Source: a virus. From it: a stretch of DNA of 64,000 nucleotides. The stretch's first letter is position 1. The number at the start of each line of letters is the position of its first letter. A model generated the notes under the pieces. It was not told the origin of the DNA. It worked only from the letters and a program-made list of their open reading frames with translations, and made no database searches. Shown one piece after another: positions 63,557 to 64,000 of the stretch. The DNA lies in IMG/VR virus record IMGVR_UViG_3300037963_005450, positions 19,386-83,385 of that record; one strand, 5' to 3'. Both the position numbers and the translations under genes were made by a program.

Positions 63557-63767
63557 GTGTTTTAAATTAAGTAAACATCTCTATACAATAATATACCCAA
63601 TTTATCCCAAAACATCAACTAATCCCCCCACCAATTATTTAAAAATTTTATCCCCCCTGGTAAAAAATTGTGTGTTTGGCATTGTGATAAGGTTCTATTG
63701 TTCTGCTCCCCAGCTTAAACCTGGCCCACTGTGGCCCCCATTAATTATTAACTAAAACAAAAAACAA
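63557..63767. other. Divergent intergenic region between the two gene arms
   Basis: This 211-base gap separates the minus-strand block from a plus-strand gene. It holds a minus-strand promoter-like motif, two C-runs on the plus strand (about 63629 and 63652) and a stretch of higher G/C from about 63700 to 63740. The plus-strand gene has an A-rich leader (ACTAAAACAAAAAACAAATG). I see no tRNA or long hairpin. Confidence 0.6.
63590..63600 (-). promoter_or_regulatory. Late promoter-like motif at the head of the minus-strand arm
   Basis: Minus strand reads TTGGGTATATTATTGTATAGAGATG. It keeps the GTATATT core and the TATAGAGAT downstream element also found at 50760-50779, but the T-rich left side is altered to TTGG. 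Distance to the first gene is 33 bases. Confidence 0.48.
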
Positions 63768-64000
63768 ATGGACACATTATTTTTTTACAGCTACGCTTTT
63801 AATGAAGCAAACCATGCAGATACAAAGAACTATCCGGATGGTGCATCAGTAACCATAATGCTTACTGAACAACCTAACCAAGTCACAGATGCTCCTTGGG
63901 AAGGTCTTAATCTTATTACGGACACCAAGGATGAAATCACCTATGGGGTCCTTAGAGTCAAGCTTGCAAATGGTAAACCACTTCTTAGCAGAAGCAAGGA
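63768..64000 (+). CDS. Start of a plus-strand gene, cut by right edge
   Basis: ATG at 63768 opens a frame that stays open for 77 codons to the window edge, beginning MDTLFFYSYAFNEANHADT. No domain can be named from this part. It has visibly more C/G than the minus-strand genes and is the only plus-strand gene in the window, so it belongs to the opposite arm (early or middle genes, by analogy with two-arm phages). Confidence 0.55.
   Translation, partial: MDTLFFYSYAFNEANHADTKNYPDGASVTIMLTEQPNQVTDAPWEGLNLITDTKDEITYGVLRVKLANGKPLLSRSK

Noticed and set aside
63555-63755. 66-codon plus-strand frame in the divergent gap
   Set aside because: Product has no recognisable features, covers the C-runs and presumed promoter, and begins inside the opposite gene's start.
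1-64000. tRNA genes, CRISPR arrays, insertion sequences
   Set aside because: Gene-free gaps are short and show no cloverleaf, regular direct repeats or transposase frames.

Overview
The window reads as the late (virion) half of a large, AT-rich, tailed dsDNA phage that infects a bacterium of the phylum Bacteroidota. Almost everything lies on the minus strand in one dense block: lysis and packaging genes first (about 63.5 to 53.7 kb), then head, connector and tail genes (53.6 to 25.8 kb), then a run of giant virion proteins (25.8 kb to the left edge, where the last one is cut). A single plus-strand gene starts at 63768, so 63557-63767 is a divergent regulatory region between two oppositely transcribed arms. 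The order TerL, portal, scaffold-like, major capsid, connectors, very large muzzle-like tail protein and giant internal proteins, together with a HU/IHF-like protein and several genes whose sequences resemble crAss-like phage proteins as I remember them, suggests Crassvirales or a closely allied podovirus lineage. This is inference from gene order and remembered family resemblance; no search was run. Host assignment rests on promoter-like TAnnTTTG boxes and on AT-rich leaders without obvious Shine-Dalgarno sequences.

Right region (63.5-56.2 kb): a tight, overlapping gene train encodes a DOT1-like methyltransferase, a coiled-coil protein, an endolysin with a peptidoglycan-binding domain and an L,D-transpeptidase-like catalytic motif, a HU/IHF-like protein, two small Cys-containing proteins, a Cas4/RecB-like nuclease, a second methyltransferase, a conserved crAss-like protein, a two-domain glycosyltransferase-like protein and a GroES-like co-chaperonin that overlaps TerL.

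Middle region (55.9-32.7 kb): terminase, portal, scaffold-like protein, major capsid, connectors, a 54-residue holin-like gene, Cys-rich structural proteins, a coiled-coil fibre, a modular 1201-residue surface protein with tandem Cys modules and calcium-binding repeats, a metallophosphoesterase with its own promoter and terminator, connector proteins and a cluster of four very basic small proteins.

Left region (32.7 kb to the edge): a muzzle-like protein with a large inserted Cys-rich and lectin-like segment, a 2275-residue polyvalent protein (ADP-ribosyltransferase-like, zincin, lytic transglycosylase and LysM signatures), three cargo-like proteins with EF-hand-like loops, and a cut giant protein with a second zincin motif. 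I could not find a virion RNA polymerase active site (DxDxD-type) here; if the phage is crAss-like it should lie beyond the left edge.

Regulation: a motif reading TTT(T/A/G)GTATATT on the minus strand recurs 11 to 61 bases before gene-group starts, several copies directly behind hairpin terminators. This divides the late block into transcription units and is the strongest uncatalogued regulatory signal in the window. No tRNA, CRISPR array or insertion sequence was seen, and no gene-free stretch exceeds about 210 bases.
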